From the NCBI GenBank assembly GCA_018780365.1, contig JADMJR010000144.1:1-34135 (forward strand): 34,135 nucleotides of DNA, written 5' to 3'. Origin of the DNA: Acidovorax sp. (lineage in GTDB: Bacteria; Pseudomonadota; Gammaproteobacteria; Burkholderiales; Burkholderiaceae_C). Numbering within the stretch: position 1 is the first letter of the stretch; each line of letters opens with the position of its first letter. Under the pieces are notes generated by a model. The model worked only from the letters and a program-made list of their open reading frames with translations, did not search any database and had not been told where the DNA came from. Below are positions 21,353 through 30,814 of the stretch, piece by piece. Position numbers and translations under genes: made by a program.

Positions 21353-22351
21353 TCACTCGGCGGTGATGCCGCGCTCCTTGATGAGCTGGGCCCAGCGGGG
21401 CATTTCGGCTTCCAGCCGGGCACGCGCCTGTTCGGGGGTAGAGGGCGTGGGGTCAAAACCGTCGCGCACCATCCGCTCTTTGACCGGTGCCGCAGCCAAC
21501 GCCTGGTTGAGCGTGGCGTTGAGCCGTTCGATGAGGGGCCTGGGCGTATGGGCTGGAGCGAAAACAATGAACCAGGTTTCAAACGCATAACCGGGCACAC
21601 CGGCCTCTGCGATGGTGGGCACATCGGGCATCAATGCCGAGCGCTGGGGCCCGGTGACGCCCAGCGCGCGCAGCTTGCCCGCCTGCACATGCGGCTGCGC
21701 CGCCGACAGCACCGGAAAGCTCAGCGCCACCTGGCCCGACATGGTGTCGATGAGCGCTGGGCCGCCCCCCCGGTATGGGATGTGCACGATGGGTGTGCCC
21801 GCCACGGCCTTGAAGAGCTCTGCCGACATGTGGAAGGTGCTGCCCGCCCCCGCCGATCCATACGAGTACCGGCCGGGCTGTGCCTTGAGCAGGGCGACCA
21901 GCTCCTTGATGTTTTTGGCGGGCAGGCTGTTGCTGACCACCAGCACATGCTGCGAGCTGGCCACGAGGCCGATGGGCGCCAGGTCCTTCAGGGCGTCGTA
22001 GGGCATCTTGGGCGTGAGCCCGGGGTTGATGGCCAGCGACACCGTTTGCAGGCCAATGGTGTAGCCATCGGGGGCGGCCTTGGCCACCAGGTCCACGCCG
22101 ATGTTGCCGCCCGCACCACCTTTGTTCTCGATGAACAGCGAACCACCCAGCGCCTTGCCCCACTCGTCCGCCACCAGGCGCGCGGCAATGTCGGCGCTGC
22201 CACCGGGTGCATAGGGCACCACCAGTTTGATGGCCTTGGCCGGGTAGGCCTGGGCGAGCGCGTCCGTGGCGGTGAGCAAGGCCAGCGTGGCGGCGGCCGC
22301 CGCGCGCCACGCCACGGCGGGCCAGGCGTCAACGGGAGAAAAGGGGTTCAT
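21353..22351 (-). CDS. Bug-family (TctC-type) periplasmic solute-binding protein
   Basis: Predicted 332-aa receptor that leads the hydrolase/LeuCD-like operon. A signal peptide ends near DALAQA, and the mature protein begins YPAKAIKLVVPYAPGGSADI, the classic Bug N-terminus. Other landmarks are FIENKGGAGGNIGVDLVAKA, IPYRGGGPALIDTMSGQVAL and VPTIAEAGVPGYAFETW. ATG 22351 has AGGAGACAAC 4-13 nt upstream, identical to the leader words of the other Bug gene and the AtuA gene in this window. Membrane subunits (TctA/B) are not nearby. It likely brings in the acid handled by the downstream enzymes. The divergent LysR gene is the presumed regulator. Confidence 0.92.
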   Translation of the reverse strand: MNPFSPVDAWPAVAWRAAAAATLALLTATDALAQAYPAKAIKLVVPYAPGGSADIAARLVADEWGKALGGSLFIENKGGAGGNIGVDLVAKAAPDGYTIGLQTVSLAINPGLTPKMPYDALKDLAPIGLVASSQHVLVVSNSLPAKNIKELVALLKAQPGRYSYGSAGAGSTFHMSAELFKAVAGTPIVHIPYRGGGPALIDTMSGQVALSFPVLSAAQPHVQAGKLRALGVTGPQRSALMPDVPTIAEAGVPGYAFETWFIVFAPAHTPRPLIERLNATLNQALAAAPVKERMVRDGFDPTPSTPEQARARLEAEMPRWAQLIKERGITAE

Positions 22352-22470
22352 GGGGTTGTCTCCTGCAGTGGGTTCTTGTGTTCTGTCGCAGGCAAATCTT
22401 ATGAGTGAGTCAAACAAACATAAAGTCATTCAAAATTACTTCATTCATAAATCAAAAGCACGAATAAACC
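22352..22470. promoter_or_regulatory. Divergent promoter region with 10-bp inverted repeat
   Basis: The gap between the Bug gene and its LysR neighbour is AT-rich compared with its surroundings. TTATGAGTGA (22399-22408) and TCATTCATAA (22441-22450) form an inverted repeat matching at 9 of 10 positions. TCATTCA also occurs at 22426-22432. These are candidate LysR sites that would cover both promoters. Confidence 0.5.
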
Positions 22471-23436
22471 ATGGATGGCTTTTCAGACCTGCGCTTTTTT
22501 GCCCTGCTGATGAAAGAGGGCAGCCTGGCCGCCGCCGCGCAGCAGATGGGCATCACGCCACCGGCGGCAAGCCGGCGCCTGGCCCAGCTGGAGCACCGCC
22601 TGGGCGTGCGGCTTTTGCACCGCACCACCCGGCGCATGAGCCTGACCCCGGAGGGCGAAACCTACCTGCTCGATGGCGCCCGCGTCCTCTCGGACCTGGA
22701 AGCACTGGAGCGCACGGTGGCGGGCGCGCGCAGCTCGCCGCGCGGGCTCATCAAACTGGCCGCCACGCTGGGTTTTGGCCGCACACACATCGCACCGGCC
22801 CTGTCGGCCTTTGCGCGCGCCTACCCCGAGGTGGAGGTACAGCTGCACCTGACCGACCGCCCCGTGAACCTGGTGGAGCAAGGCTTTGACGCCGCCGTGC
22901 GCTTTGGCGACCTGCCCGACTCGCGCCTCACCGCGCGCCGATTGCTGGCCAACCAGCGCGTGTTGTGCGCGTCACCGGCCTACCTGGCCCAGGCGGGCGA
23001 GCCCACCCAGCCCGCCGACCTGCTGGCCCACCAGTGCATCGTGATCCGCGAAAGCGACGAAACCTATGGCACCTGGCACCTGCACCAGGGCGAGCGGCAA
23101 GAGACCCTGAAGGTGCGCGGCATGCTCAGCACCAACGATGGCGCAGCCGCCACCACCTGGGCTCTGGAAGGCCACGGCGTGTTGATGAGGTCCGAATGGG
23201 ATGTGGCGGCCCACCTGGCCACTGGCCACCTGCAGCGGGTGCTGCCCACCTGGGCGCTGCCTGCGGCGGATGTGGCACTGGTGTACCCCACCAAAAGCGA
23301 CCTGTCGGCCAAGACGCGGGCACTGGCGGATTTTTTGCGGGACTGGTTTGCACAGGGCACCATGGCCACACCACACGCGGCAAACAGTGCACGCCGCCCC
23401 CCCGGCCTGGGCGAGCGTGTTGGCAGCTTGGCCTGA
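22471..23436 (+). CDS. LysR-family regulator of the Bug/dehalogenase/LeuCD-like operon
   Basis: Predicted 321-aa LTTR. The HTH region reads MDGFSDLRFFALLMKEGSLA, then QQMGITPPAASRRLAQLEHR and RTTRRMSLTPEGE. The effector domain has VNLVEQGFDAAVRFGDLPDS and VLCASPAYLAQAG, placing it in the group that contains DmlR, the regulator of D-malate use in E. coli. That fits a dicarboxylate effector, but group membership is not proof. The last 25 residues are Ala/Pro/Arg-rich and probably disordered. It is divergent from the Bug gene with 119 nt between starts. Confidence 0.9.
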   Translation: MDGFSDLRFFALLMKEGSLAAAAQQMGITPPAASRRLAQLEHRLGVRLLHRTTRRMSLTPEGETYLLDGARVLSDLEALERTVAGARSSPRGLIKLAATLGFGRTHIAPALSAFARAYPEVEVQLHLTDRPVNLVEQGFDAAVRFGDLPDSRLTARRLLANQRVLCASPAYLAQAGEPTQPADLLAHQCIVIRESDETYGTWHLHQGERQETLKVRGMLSTNDGAAATTWALEGHGVLMRSEWDVAAHLATGHLQRVLPTWALPAADVALVYPTKSDLSAKTRALADFLRDWFAQGTMATPHAANSARRPPGLGERVGSLA

Positions 23437-23469
23437 GCGCTGGCCCAAACCAAGCCCCCGGCAGCGCAA

Positions 23470-23527
23470 ATGCTACATTTTCAATAGCAAACAACACCCT
23501 TGCAACGGGCGCCAGAGGCTTTTTTAA
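23470..23527. repeat. GCTAT...ATAGC-type intergenic repeat, copy 3
   Basis: The copy begins TGCTACATTTTCAATAGCAA and ends CGGGCGCCAGAGGCTTTTTT. Its T-run and G/C-rich part could end transcription from the LysR gene. Its first half closely matches the copy at 30848. Confidence 0.7.
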
Positions 23528-23546
23528 CCAACAAAATCAGCCCCCA

Positions 23547-24173
23547 TCACGCCTCTTGCAGCAAGGTGACGGCGGCAAAGGGCATGTGGTGCATCAACTC
23601 GCGCAACACCAGCAGCCTGGCCGCAAAGGCAGGATTGGCGGGCAGCCCTTCGTGCGCAGCGGGGCGGCCTTGTGCCACCGCCGCAAGCCGGTTGAACAGG
23701 CGCTCCATGGCCTCCAGAGACAGCACCCGGACAGGCGCCGGCGAGATGCCCGCCAGGGTGGCGATCTCGTGCAGTGCGGGGTCGGTGGAAAACAGCAGGG
23801 CCGTGGTCCCTTCGGGCACCCACTGGCGGTGGCGCACATGGGCTGCGTAGACCTCGTCTTCCACCGAGGCGATGGCGGTCTCCAGCTCCAGCGGTGTGGG
23901 CAGGCTGCTGCGAAAGAACCCACGGGCTGTCTTCTGCGGGCCCAGGGCCAGCGTCAGCACCACCGAGGGCCATGCGGGCTCCTGCCCGGTGGCCAGCAGG
24001 CAGTGCTCGGGGGCCATGTGCAGGGCCGTGATCCATTGGCCAGGCGCTGCCTGACCATGCGCCTGGCGGTAGAGCTCTGCAATATCAACGTCTGGGGTTT
24101 CGTCGGCCCCCGCAGGCAGGGGCGGCGTTGCGGGCGGCGAGGCCGGGGGCTGGGCGGGCGTGGATTCAGACAT
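23547..24173 (-). CDS. Hypothetical protein of unknown function
   Basis: Predicted 208-aa soluble protein; I do not recognise the family. After a Pro/Ala/Ser-rich N-terminal tail (about 1-30) comes a conserved-looking domain with DVDIAELYRQAHGQ, ITALHMAPEHCLLATG, FFRSSLPTPLELETAIASVE and VRVLSLEAMERLFNRLAAVA. No signal peptide, membrane segment or catalytic signature is seen. ATG 24173 was chosen because residues before it in the open frame look non-coding; no strong ribosome site is seen. It lies 106 nt downstream of yejF on the same strand, with a small GTGGAA/TTCCAC hairpin in the gap, so it may or may not share the yej transcript. Confidence 0.65.
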   Translation of the reverse strand: MSESTPAQPPASPPATPPLPAGADETPDVDIAELYRQAHGQAAPGQWITALHMAPEHCLLATGQEPAWPSVVLTLALGPQKTARGFFRSSLPTPLELETAIASVEDEVYAAHVRHRQWVPEGTTALLFSTDPALHEIATLAGISPAPVRVLSLEAMERLFNRLAAVAQGRPAAHEGLPANPAFAARLLVLRELMHHMPFAAVTLLQEA

Positions 24174-24279
24174 GGTGCTTGTGGCCAAGGGTGCCCTGCG
24201 GGGGCACAGGGGGTGGAAGCATCTTTCCACGGCCAACAGGGCTTGCGCAACCGCAGGCCGTCAGGCCATCATGGGCCCT

Positions 24280-25902
24280 TTACCCCACCACACCCGGGCC
24301 ACTGGCCGCTGCCACGAGCCGCTGGGTGTAGGGATGCTGCGGCGCGTCCAGCACCGCGTTCACGCTGCCACTTTCAAGCACGGCGCCGTCCTTCATCACC
24401 AGCACCTCATGCGCCATGGCGCGGATCACATCCACGTCGTGGGTGATGAGCAGGTAGCTCAGGCCCTTTTCTTTTTGCAGGCGCTGCAGCAGGCCCAGCA
24501 CCTGCTGCTGGATGGTCACGTCCAGGGCACTGGTGGGCTCGTCGAGCACCAGCACCTGGGGCTGCACGATCAGGGCCCGGGCAATGGCCAGGCGCTGGCG
24601 CTGGCCGCCCGAGAATTCATGCGGGTAACGCTCCAGCAGGCGGGGGTACTGCGCCTCGGCCAGGCCCACCTCCTCCAGCGCCGCCGCCACGCGTGCGCGG
24701 CGCTGAACGACGGTCTGCGTGGGTTCATGCACCTTGAGGCCTTCACCCACGATCTCTTCGACCGTGAGGCGCGGGGACAAGGACGAGAACGGATCTTGAA
24801 ACACCACCTGCACCCGGCGGCGCAGCTGCTGGTTGGCCGGTGTGTTGCGCATGGCGGGCTGCTGCCATGCCTGCCCACCCACCTGCAATTCGCCCGCGCA
24901 AGGCAGCAGGCCCAGGATGGCCTGCGCCAGCGTGGATTTGCCCGAGCCGGATTCGCCCACCACACCCAGCGTCTGGCCCGGCAATAGCTGCAGGTGGGCC
25001 CCTTGCACGGCCACGAACTCGCCCCGCTTGAACCAGCCTCGGATACCCGGCAGGGGGGTGGGATACACCACGCGCAGGTCCTGCGCCTGTACCACCGGGG
25101 CGGTGCCTGCGGGAGGGTCGGCCTCCACCACATCGCGGCGGGGCTGGCTGGCGATCAGGCGGCGGGTGTAGGCATGCTGGGGCGCAGCAAACACCTCGGC
25201 CACGGGGCCTTGCTCCACCAGCACGCCCTGCTCCATCACGGCCACGCGGTCGGCAAAGCGGCGCACGAGGTTCAGGTCGTGGGTGATCAGCAGCACCGCC
25301 ATGCCGTTTTGGCGCTGCAGGTCGCTGAGCAAATCCAGGATCTGGCCGCGCAAGGTCACATCCAGCGCGGTGGTGGGTTCATCGGCCAGCAGCAGCTTCG
25401 GCGCGCTGGCCAGGGCCATGGCAATCATCGCGCGCTGGCGCTGGCCGCCCGAGAGTTGGTGCGGGAAGCTGTTGGCACGGCGCGCAGGCTCGGGGATGCC
25501 GGTCTGGGCCAGCAGCTCGATGGCGGCCTGCGCGCACTGGGCGCCGGTCAGGCCTTTTTTCAGCTGCAGGATTTCGGCGATCTGCAGGCCAATGGTCATC
25601 AGTGGGTTGAGCGCGGTCATGGGCTCCTGGAACACCATGGCGATGTCGCCACCGCGCACGCCGCGCATCTCGCGCTCGGTCAACGCCAGCAGGTCTCCAC
25701 GCCCCAGCAGCAGCGCTTGGCCGGTGATGGCAGCATCGCCCGCCAGCCGCAGCAGGCCCAGCGCCGTGATGGTTTTGCCCGAGCCGGACTCACCCACCAG
25801 CGCCAGTTTTTCGCCCGCGGCAATGCTGAAGTTGACGCCCCGCACCACCTCTTTGGCGCCAAAGCGAACGTGGAGGTCCTGAACCTGCAACAAAGGGGTC
25901 AT
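24280..25902 (-). CDS. yejF: YejF: fused dual ATPase of a peptide/microcin C-type ABC importer
   Basis: Predicted 540-aa cytoplasmic protein with two complete ABC ATPase domains. The first (about 1-260) has Walker A GESGSGKT, signature LSGGQRQR and Walker B LLADEPTTALD. The second (about 285-535) has GESGSGKS, FSGGQRQR and VLDEPTSALD. Each is followed by the oligopeptide-type C-terminal segment (PQHAYTRRL, PQHPYTQRL). This tandem layout, placed after yejA, yejB and yejE, identifies YejF, which energises uptake of peptides and, in E. coli, microcin C. ATG 25902 lies 11 nt after the yejE stop; an in-frame GTG overlapping the yejE stop is an alternative. Last gene of yejABEF. Confidence 0.95.
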   Translation of the reverse strand: MTPLLQVQDLHVRFGAKEVVRGVNFSIAAGEKLALVGESGSGKTITALGLLRLAGDAAITGQALLLGRGDLLALTEREMRGVRGGDIAMVFQEPMTALNPLMTIGLQIAEILQLKKGLTGAQCAQAAIELLAQTGIPEPARRANSFPHQLSGGQRQRAMIAMALASAPKLLLADEPTTALDVTLRGQILDLLSDLQRQNGMAVLLITHDLNLVRRFADRVAVMEQGVLVEQGPVAEVFAAPQHAYTRRLIASQPRRDVVEADPPAGTAPVVQAQDLRVVYPTPLPGIRGWFKRGEFVAVQGAHLQLLPGQTLGVVGESGSGKSTLAQAILGLLPCAGELQVGGQAWQQPAMRNTPANQQLRRRVQVVFQDPFSSLSPRLTVEEIVGEGLKVHEPTQTVVQRRARVAAALEEVGLAEAQYPRLLERYPHEFSGGQRQRLAIARALIVQPQVLVLDEPTSALDVTIQQQVLGLLQRLQKEKGLSYLLITHDVDVIRAMAHEVLVMKDGAVLESGSVNAVLDAPQHPYTQRLVAAASGPGVVG

Positions 25903-25913
25903 GGCCGAAGGGG

Positions 25914-26969
25914 TCACTGGTCGGCCTTTCGGGGGTCCAGGGCGTCGCGCAGCGCGTCGCCCATAAAGGTCAGCAGCAACAAGGTGGTGACCAGCACCGC
26001 AAAGGTGGACAGCGAAATCCACCACGCGTCGATGCTGTTCTTGCCCTGGTTCAGCAGTTCACCCAGCGAGGGCGTGCCGGGCGGAACGCCCAGACCCAGA
26101 AAATCGAGCGAGGTCAGCGCCAGGATGGCCCCGCTCATGCGGAACGGCAAAAAGGTGACCACGGGCGTCAGGCTGTTGGGCAGGATGTGGCGCCAGATGA
26201 TCTGGCTGTTGCCCACCCCCAGGGCCCGCGCGGCCTTCACGTAGTCGAGCTGGCGGTTGCGCAGAAACTCGGCGCGCACATAGTCTGACAAGCCCATCCA
26301 GCCAAACAGTGACAGCAGGATGAGCAGCAGCGCAATGCTGGGCGCAAACACGGCGCTGAAGATGATGAGCAGGTACAGCTCGGGCATGGAGCCCCAGATC
26401 TCGATGAAGCGCTGGAAGGCCAGGTCGGTCTTGCCCCCAAAGAAGCCCTGGATGGCGCCGGTGACCATGCCCAGCAACACACCCGTGACCGTGAGCGCCA
26501 GGCCAAACAGCACGCTCACGCGAAAGCCGTAGAGCAACTGCGCCAGCAGGTCACGCCCCCTATCGTCCGTTCCCAGCCAGTTGTCGGCCGTGGGCGCCGA
26601 GGGGTTGGGCGCCTTGGCAAAGTAGTTGAGCGTGTTGGGGCCATAGGGGTTCAGTGTGTACAGCGCCCAATTGCTGCCCGTATTCAGCCGCTCCTTGATG
26701 AACGGGTCGAGGTAGTCCGTGGGGGTCTCGAAGTCCCCGCCAAACGTCTTTTCGGGGTAGTCCTTCAGCATGGGGAAGTAGGTCTGCCCCTCGTAGCGCA
26801 CGACGAGCGGCTTGTCGTTGCTGACCAGTTCGGCACACAGGCTGACCAGCACCAGCGTGCAGAAAATCAGCAGGCTCCAGTACCCCAGGCGGTTGCGCTT
26901 GAAGCGCAGCCAGGCACGGCGGGCGGGAGACAGCGAAGGCGATGCGGAAGCAGAACTCATCAGGGCCAT
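25914..26969 (-). CDS. yejE: YejE: ABC peptide importer permease
   Basis: Predicted 351-aa inner-membrane permease of the DppC/OppC group. An N-terminal TM helix (YWSLLIFCTLVLVSLCAEL) precedes a long periplasmic loop with ETPTDYLDPF, which is typical of YejE, then GTDDRGRDLLAQLLYG, the hallmark of this permease group. Five TM helices follow, with the EAA-type loop EFLRNRQLDYVKAARALGVG that docks the ATPase. The start is uncertain: ATG 26969 and ATG 26960 are 13 and 22 nt after the yejB stop, while TTG 26990 would overlap it. It pairs with YejB to form the channel and is transcribed with yejA, yejB and yejF. Confidence 0.93.
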   Translation of the reverse strand: MALMSSASASPSLSPARRAWLRFKRNRLGYWSLLIFCTLVLVSLCAELVSNDKPLVVRYEGQTYFPMLKDYPEKTFGGDFETPTDYLDPFIKERLNTGSNWALYTLNPYGPNTLNYFAKAPNPSAPTADNWLGTDDRGRDLLAQLLYGFRVSVLFGLALTVTGVLLGMVTGAIQGFFGGKTDLAFQRFIEIWGSMPELYLLIIFSAVFAPSIALLLILLSLFGWMGLSDYVRAEFLRNRQLDYVKAARALGVGNSQIIWRHILPNSLTPVVTFLPFRMSGAILALTSLDFLGLGVPPGTPSLGELLNQGKNSIDAWWISLSTFAVLVTTLLLLTFMGDALRDALDPRKADQ

Positions 26970-26982
26970 GGACTCGTTCGGG

Positions 26983-28029
26983 CTAGTCAAACTTCACGCG
27001 CGGGTCGACCCACACATAACAAAGGTCGCTGATGAGCTTGGTCACCAGCCCGATCAGCGTGAACAGGTACAGCGTGCCCAGCACCACCGGGTAGTCACGG
27101 CGGATCACGCTCTCATAACTGAGCAGGCCCAGGCCATCGAGCGAAAACAGGGTTTCGATGAGCAGAGAGCCCGCAAAGAAAGCGCCGATGAACGCGGCCG
27201 GAAAGCCGGTGACGATGGGGATGAGCGCATTGCGGAACACATGTTTCCAGAGCACCTGCCGCTCACTGAGCCCCTTGGCCCGCGCCGTGAGCACATACTG
27301 CTTGCGGATCTCTTCGAGGAACGCGTTCTTGGTCAACATGGCCGTCACGGCAAAACTGCCCAGCACCATGGCCGTGACGGGCAGCGTGATGTGCCACAGG
27401 TAGTCCACGATGCGCGCGCCCCAGGACAGCTGCTCCCAGTTGGCCGAGGTGAGCCCCCGCAGCGGGAACCATTGCAGCTGGCCGCCGAAGATCACGAGCA
27501 GCGCCACGCCAAGCACAAAGCCGGGGATGGCGTAGCCGACGAGGATGAGCAAGGTGGTGACATGATCGAAGCGAGAACCTGCGCGCACGGCCTTGGCCAC
27601 CCCCAGCGGAACAGCCACCAGGTAGCTGATGAAGAATGCCCACAGCCCCAGGGAAATGGATACAGGGAGTTTTTCCTTGACGAGCTGCCACACCGATTTG
27701 TGCTGATAAAAACTGCTGCCCAGGTCAAACTTGGCGTAGGCCTTGAGCATGTCCCAGAAACGCTCACTGGCTGATTTGTCGAAACCGTAGAGCTTGCGGA
27801 TCTCTGCCAGTTGATCGGGGCTCAGCCCTTGCGCGCCCCGGTACCCGATTCCTGTGGTGCTCCCTGCACTGGCCGACGACTCGCCGCCGCTGCTGCGATT
27901 CTGCAGTTGCCCCACCATCTGCTCCACGGGCCCTCCTGGCACGAACTGGGTCACTGCAAAGCTCAGCAGCAGCACGCCAAACAAGGTGGGAATCATCAGC
28001 GCGATGCGCTTGAGCAGGTAACTGAGCAT
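26983..28029 (-). CDS. yejB: YejB: ABC peptide importer permease
   Basis: Predicted 348-aa inner-membrane permease of the DppB/OppB group. It begins MLSYLLKRIALMIPTLFGVL, the typical first TM helix, followed by TQFVPGGPVEQMV. The periplasmic segment (about 42-110) contains a Ser/Gly-rich insert and DQLAEIRKLYGFDK. Five more TM helices surround the ATPase-docking loop NAFLEEIRKQYVLTARAKGL. The yejA stop is 15 nt upstream on the same strand. With YejE it forms the membrane channel of the importer. Confidence 0.95.
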   Translation of the reverse strand: MLSYLLKRIALMIPTLFGVLLLSFAVTQFVPGGPVEQMVGQLQNRSSGGESSASAGSTTGIGYRGAQGLSPDQLAEIRKLYGFDKSASERFWDMLKAYAKFDLGSSFYQHKSVWQLVKEKLPVSISLGLWAFFISYLVAVPLGVAKAVRAGSRFDHVTTLLILVGYAIPGFVLGVALLVIFGGQLQWFPLRGLTSANWEQLSWGARIVDYLWHITLPVTAMVLGSFAVTAMLTKNAFLEEIRKQYVLTARAKGLSERQVLWKHVFRNALIPIVTGFPAAFIGAFFAGSLLIETLFSLDGLGLLSYESVIRRDYPVVLGTLYLFTLIGLVTKLISDLCYVWVDPRVKFD

Positions 28030-28044
28030 TGCGACAGCCTTGAT

Positions 28045-29859
28045 TCAATTCTGGGGAGCCGCAGACCACCATGTGGTCAGCACCCAGTTCTGTATGCCGT
28101 AATACTTGGGAGGGGCCTTTGGCCTCTGAAACGCCCGGCCCTTGAAGGCCAGCCGGTAAGCAGGCGAGTACCAGTTGGGCACGGCGTAGTAGCCATGCCC
28201 CAGCACGCGGTCGAGGGCGCGAGCGGCACCACGCAGCCGGGCATAACTGGTGGCGCGCTCGATCTCTTCAATGAGCTTGTCCACCGCCTTGTCGCGCACC
28301 CCCCAGAGGTTCAGATTACCCTGCCTGTCCGCCGACTCCGACCCATAGACATCTTTCAGGCTGCCGCCAGGAATGGAGGACGACCCATAGGCCACGCTGG
28401 TCATGTCGAAATCAAATGCATCGAGACGCTCCTTGGCCAGCGCGAAATCCACGATCCTGAAGCGCAAGCTGATGCCCAGCTTTCCCAGGCTCTTCTGATA
28501 GGGCGTCAGTACGCGCTGCAGCGAAGAGTTGTCGAACAGCATCTCGATGACCATGGGCTCGCCCTTGGCGTTGCGCATGGCGCCGTCGCGGAAGTCCCAG
28601 CCCGCTTGCGAGAGCAGCTCACGCGCTTTCAGCAGGTTGGCCCGCAGGCTGCTGGGCGACGCCGTCGAACCGGGCAACGCGGCTTCGCCAAAAACCTCCG
28701 GTGGCAACACAGAGCGCAAGGGCTCCAAGAACTCCAATTCGTCCTCGCCCGGTGTGCCCGATGCCATGAACTCCTTGGCCGAAAAATGCGAAGGGATGCG
28801 GGCATAAGAGTCATAGAACAGTTGCCTGTTCAACCACTCGAAATCCAGGGCCAGCCCGAGGGCCTGGCGCACGCGCACATCCTTGAACATGGGCTTGCGC
28901 GTGTTAAATACGTAACCTTGGTAGGCGCCCGGAAACTCGTTCGGGAATTCCTCTTTCGTCAGCTCGCCACTGCGAAACTTCGGACCGTAGTACTGGCGGG
29001 CCCAGCGACGCGCGATGTTCTCCTCCAGCATGTCGAACTCGCCCGCCTTGAACGCCTCCAGACGCACCGTGTCATCCAGGTAGATCTTGTAGGTGACCCG
29101 GTCAAAGTTGAAGGCCCCGCGGTGCACCCCCAGTTGGCTGCCCCAATAGTCCTTGCGGCGCACATAAGTGATGTTCTTACCAAAATCGACCTCGCCAATC
29201 GCATACGGTCCACTGGCGATGGGCTGGTCCGTGATGATCTTGTCGAAAGGCTTGCCCGCACCCCATTTGTGGCTGAACACCATCACACTGCCCGCCACCA
29301 ACGGCATGTGCTTTTCCGAATTTTTGAAGGTGAAGCGCACGGTGCGTTCACCCAGCACCACACAACTCTCGATGTCCTCCAGCAACACCCGCTGACGCGG
29401 CGAGGCGAGCTTGGAAGTCACCATGTCGAAAGAATGCTTCACATCCTTGGCCAGCACCGGGTCGCCATTGCTGAACCGGGCCTCGGGGTGCAGCTTGAAG
29501 ACCACGGATTTCCGGTCAGCCGCCACTTCGATGTCCTGGGCCAGCAGGCCATAGGCCGCAGCGGGCTCGTCTGCGCTGCCCGTCATCAGGGTTTCAAACA
29601 CCAGGCTCGTGTTCTTGCCCTCGTTGTGCAGGCCGGGCGGATGCTCGCCCTTAAGGGTGAAGGGGTTGTACTTGTCGAAATTGGTGGCCCGCGAGTTCGG
29701 CACCAGGGTGATGGAGCCGCCCTTGGGCGCCTGGGGATTGACGTAGTCGAAATGGGCAAACCCAGGCGGGTACTTGAGGTCGCCCCACAACGCATAGCCA
29801 TGTACAGCCCAGACTGGGGCAGCGCACACCAATAGCAAAAAAGTCAGCCAAAACCGCAT
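28045..29859 (-). CDS. yejA: YejA: periplasmic peptide-binding protein of the Yej importer
   Basis: Predicted 604-aa solute-binding protein of family 5 (SBP_bac_5). ATG 29859 gives a clean signal peptide, [18 protein letters not shown]. The mature protein opens [20 protein letters not shown], then [11 protein letters not shown], a YejA hallmark. Other landmarks are [18 protein letters not shown] and YNTRK-like [20 protein letters not shown]. Its partners follow directly: yejB, yejE and yejF. In enterobacteria this system takes up peptides and is the entry route of microcin C. It is divergent from fabI with about 104 nt between starts, so their promoters share that gap. Confidence 0.95.
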   Translation of the reverse strand: MRFWLTFLLLVCAAPVWAVHGYALWGDLKYPPGFAHFDYVNPQAPKGGSITLVPNSRATNFDKYNPFTLKGEHPPGLHNEGKNTSLVFETLMTGSADEPAAAYGLLAQDIEVAADRKSVVFKLHPEARFSNGDPVLAKDVKHSFDMVTSKLASPRQRVLLEDIESCVVLGERTVRFTFKNSEKHMPLVAGSVMVFSHKWGAGKPFDKIITDQPIASGPYAIGEVDFGKNITYVRRKDYWGSQLGVHRGAFNFDRVTYKIYLDDTVRLEAFKAGEFDMLEENIARRWARQYYGPKFRSGELTKEEFPNEFPGAYQGYVFNTRKPMFKDVRVRQALGLALDFEWLNRQLFYDSYARIPSHFSAKEFMASGTPGEDELEFLEPLRSVLPPEVFGEAALPGSTASPSSLRANLLKARELLSQAGWDFRDGAMRNAKGEPMVIEMLFDNSSLQRVLTPYQKSLGKLGISLRFRIVDFALAKERLDAFDFDMTSVAYGSSSIPGGSLKDVYGSESADRQGNLNLWGVRDKAVDKLIEEIERATSYARLRGAARALDRVLGHGYYAVPNWYSPAYRLAFKGRAFQRPKAPPKYYGIQNWVLTTWWSAAPQN

Positions 29860-29963
29860 GCGACAATTCTGCACTACGTTCGCCGGGCCCCGCTGCAGAT
29901 CGCGCATATCCACATGCGCCAGCCTGCCCGCCGACATTTCGCCATTCCAAAAGGAGATTGAAC

Positions 29964-30764
29964 ATGGGTTTTCTGACCGGCAAGAAGCTGCTCATCACGG
30001 GTGTTTTGTCCAACCGCTCCATCGCTTATGGCATTGCCAAGGCCTGCCATGCGCAGGGTGCCGAGCTGGCTTTCAGCTACGTGGGCGACCGTTTCAAGGA
30101 CCGCATCACCGACTTTGCCGCTGAGTTCGACTCCAAGCTGATCTTCGACTGCGACGTCGGCAGCGACGAGCAGATCGACCGCATGTTTGCCGACCTGGCC
30201 CAGGTGTGGCCCCAATTCGACGGCTTTGTGCACAGCATTGGCTTTGCCCCCCGCGAGGCGATTGCCGGCAACTTCCTCGAAGGCCTGTCGCGTGAGGGGT
30301 TTCGCATTGCGCACGACATCAGCGCCTACAGCTTTCCGGCCATGGCCAAGGCGGCCCTGCCCTACCTGAACGACAAGTCGTCGCTGATCACGCTGAGCTA
30401 CCTGGGCGCGCTGCGCTCCATCCCCAACTACAACACCATGGGCCTGGCCAAGGCCAGCCTGGAGGCATCCGTGCGCTACCTGGCCGAAGCCGTGGGCCGC
30501 ACCGAAGACGGCCGCAGCATCCGCGCCAACGGCATCAGCGCGGGCCCCATCAAGACGCTGGCCGCCAGCGGCATCAAGGACTTCGGCAAGCTGCTCAGCC
30601 GCGTGGCCGATGCATCGCCCCTGCGCCGCAACGTGACGATCGAGGACGTTGGCAATGTGGCAGCCTTCCTGCTGTCCGACCTGGCCTCGGGCATGACGGC
30701 CGAAATCACCTATGTGGACGGCGGCTTTAGCCAGACGGCGGGCCTGTCTGCTGACCAGGTCTGA
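29964..30764 (+). CDS. fabI: FabI: NADH-dependent enoyl-[acyl-carrier-protein] reductase
   Basis: Predicted 266-aa short-chain dehydrogenase-type enzyme catalysing the last reduction of each fatty acid elongation cycle. The N-terminus reads [20 protein letters not shown] with the FabI-specific nucleotide loop [11 protein letters not shown]. The region [15 protein letters not shown] and the catalytic pair Tyr-x6-Lys in [19 protein letters not shown] follow. [13 protein letters not shown] is the substrate-flipping loop. AAGGAG lies 7 nt before ATG 29964; an in-frame TTG two codons upstream is less likely. It is the target of triclosan-like inhibitors in other species. It stands alone on the plus strand, divergent from yejA. 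Confidence 0.96.
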   Translation: MGFLTGKKLLITGVLSNRSIAYGIAKACHAQGAELAFSYVGDRFKDRITDFAAEFDSKLIFDCDVGSDEQIDRMFADLAQVWPQFDGFVHSIGFAPREAIAGNFLEGLSREGFRIAHDISAYSFPAMAKAALPYLNDKSSLITLSYLGALRSIPNYNTMGLAKASLEASVRYLAEAVGRTEDGRSIRANGISAGPIKTLAASGIKDFGKLLSRVADASPLRRNVTIEDVGNVAAFLLSDLASGMTAEITYVDGGFSQTAGLSADQV

Positions 30765-30814
30765 GCGCACCACCCCTCGGACACACTGCGGACCACACCG
30801 AAGTATTGAACAAA

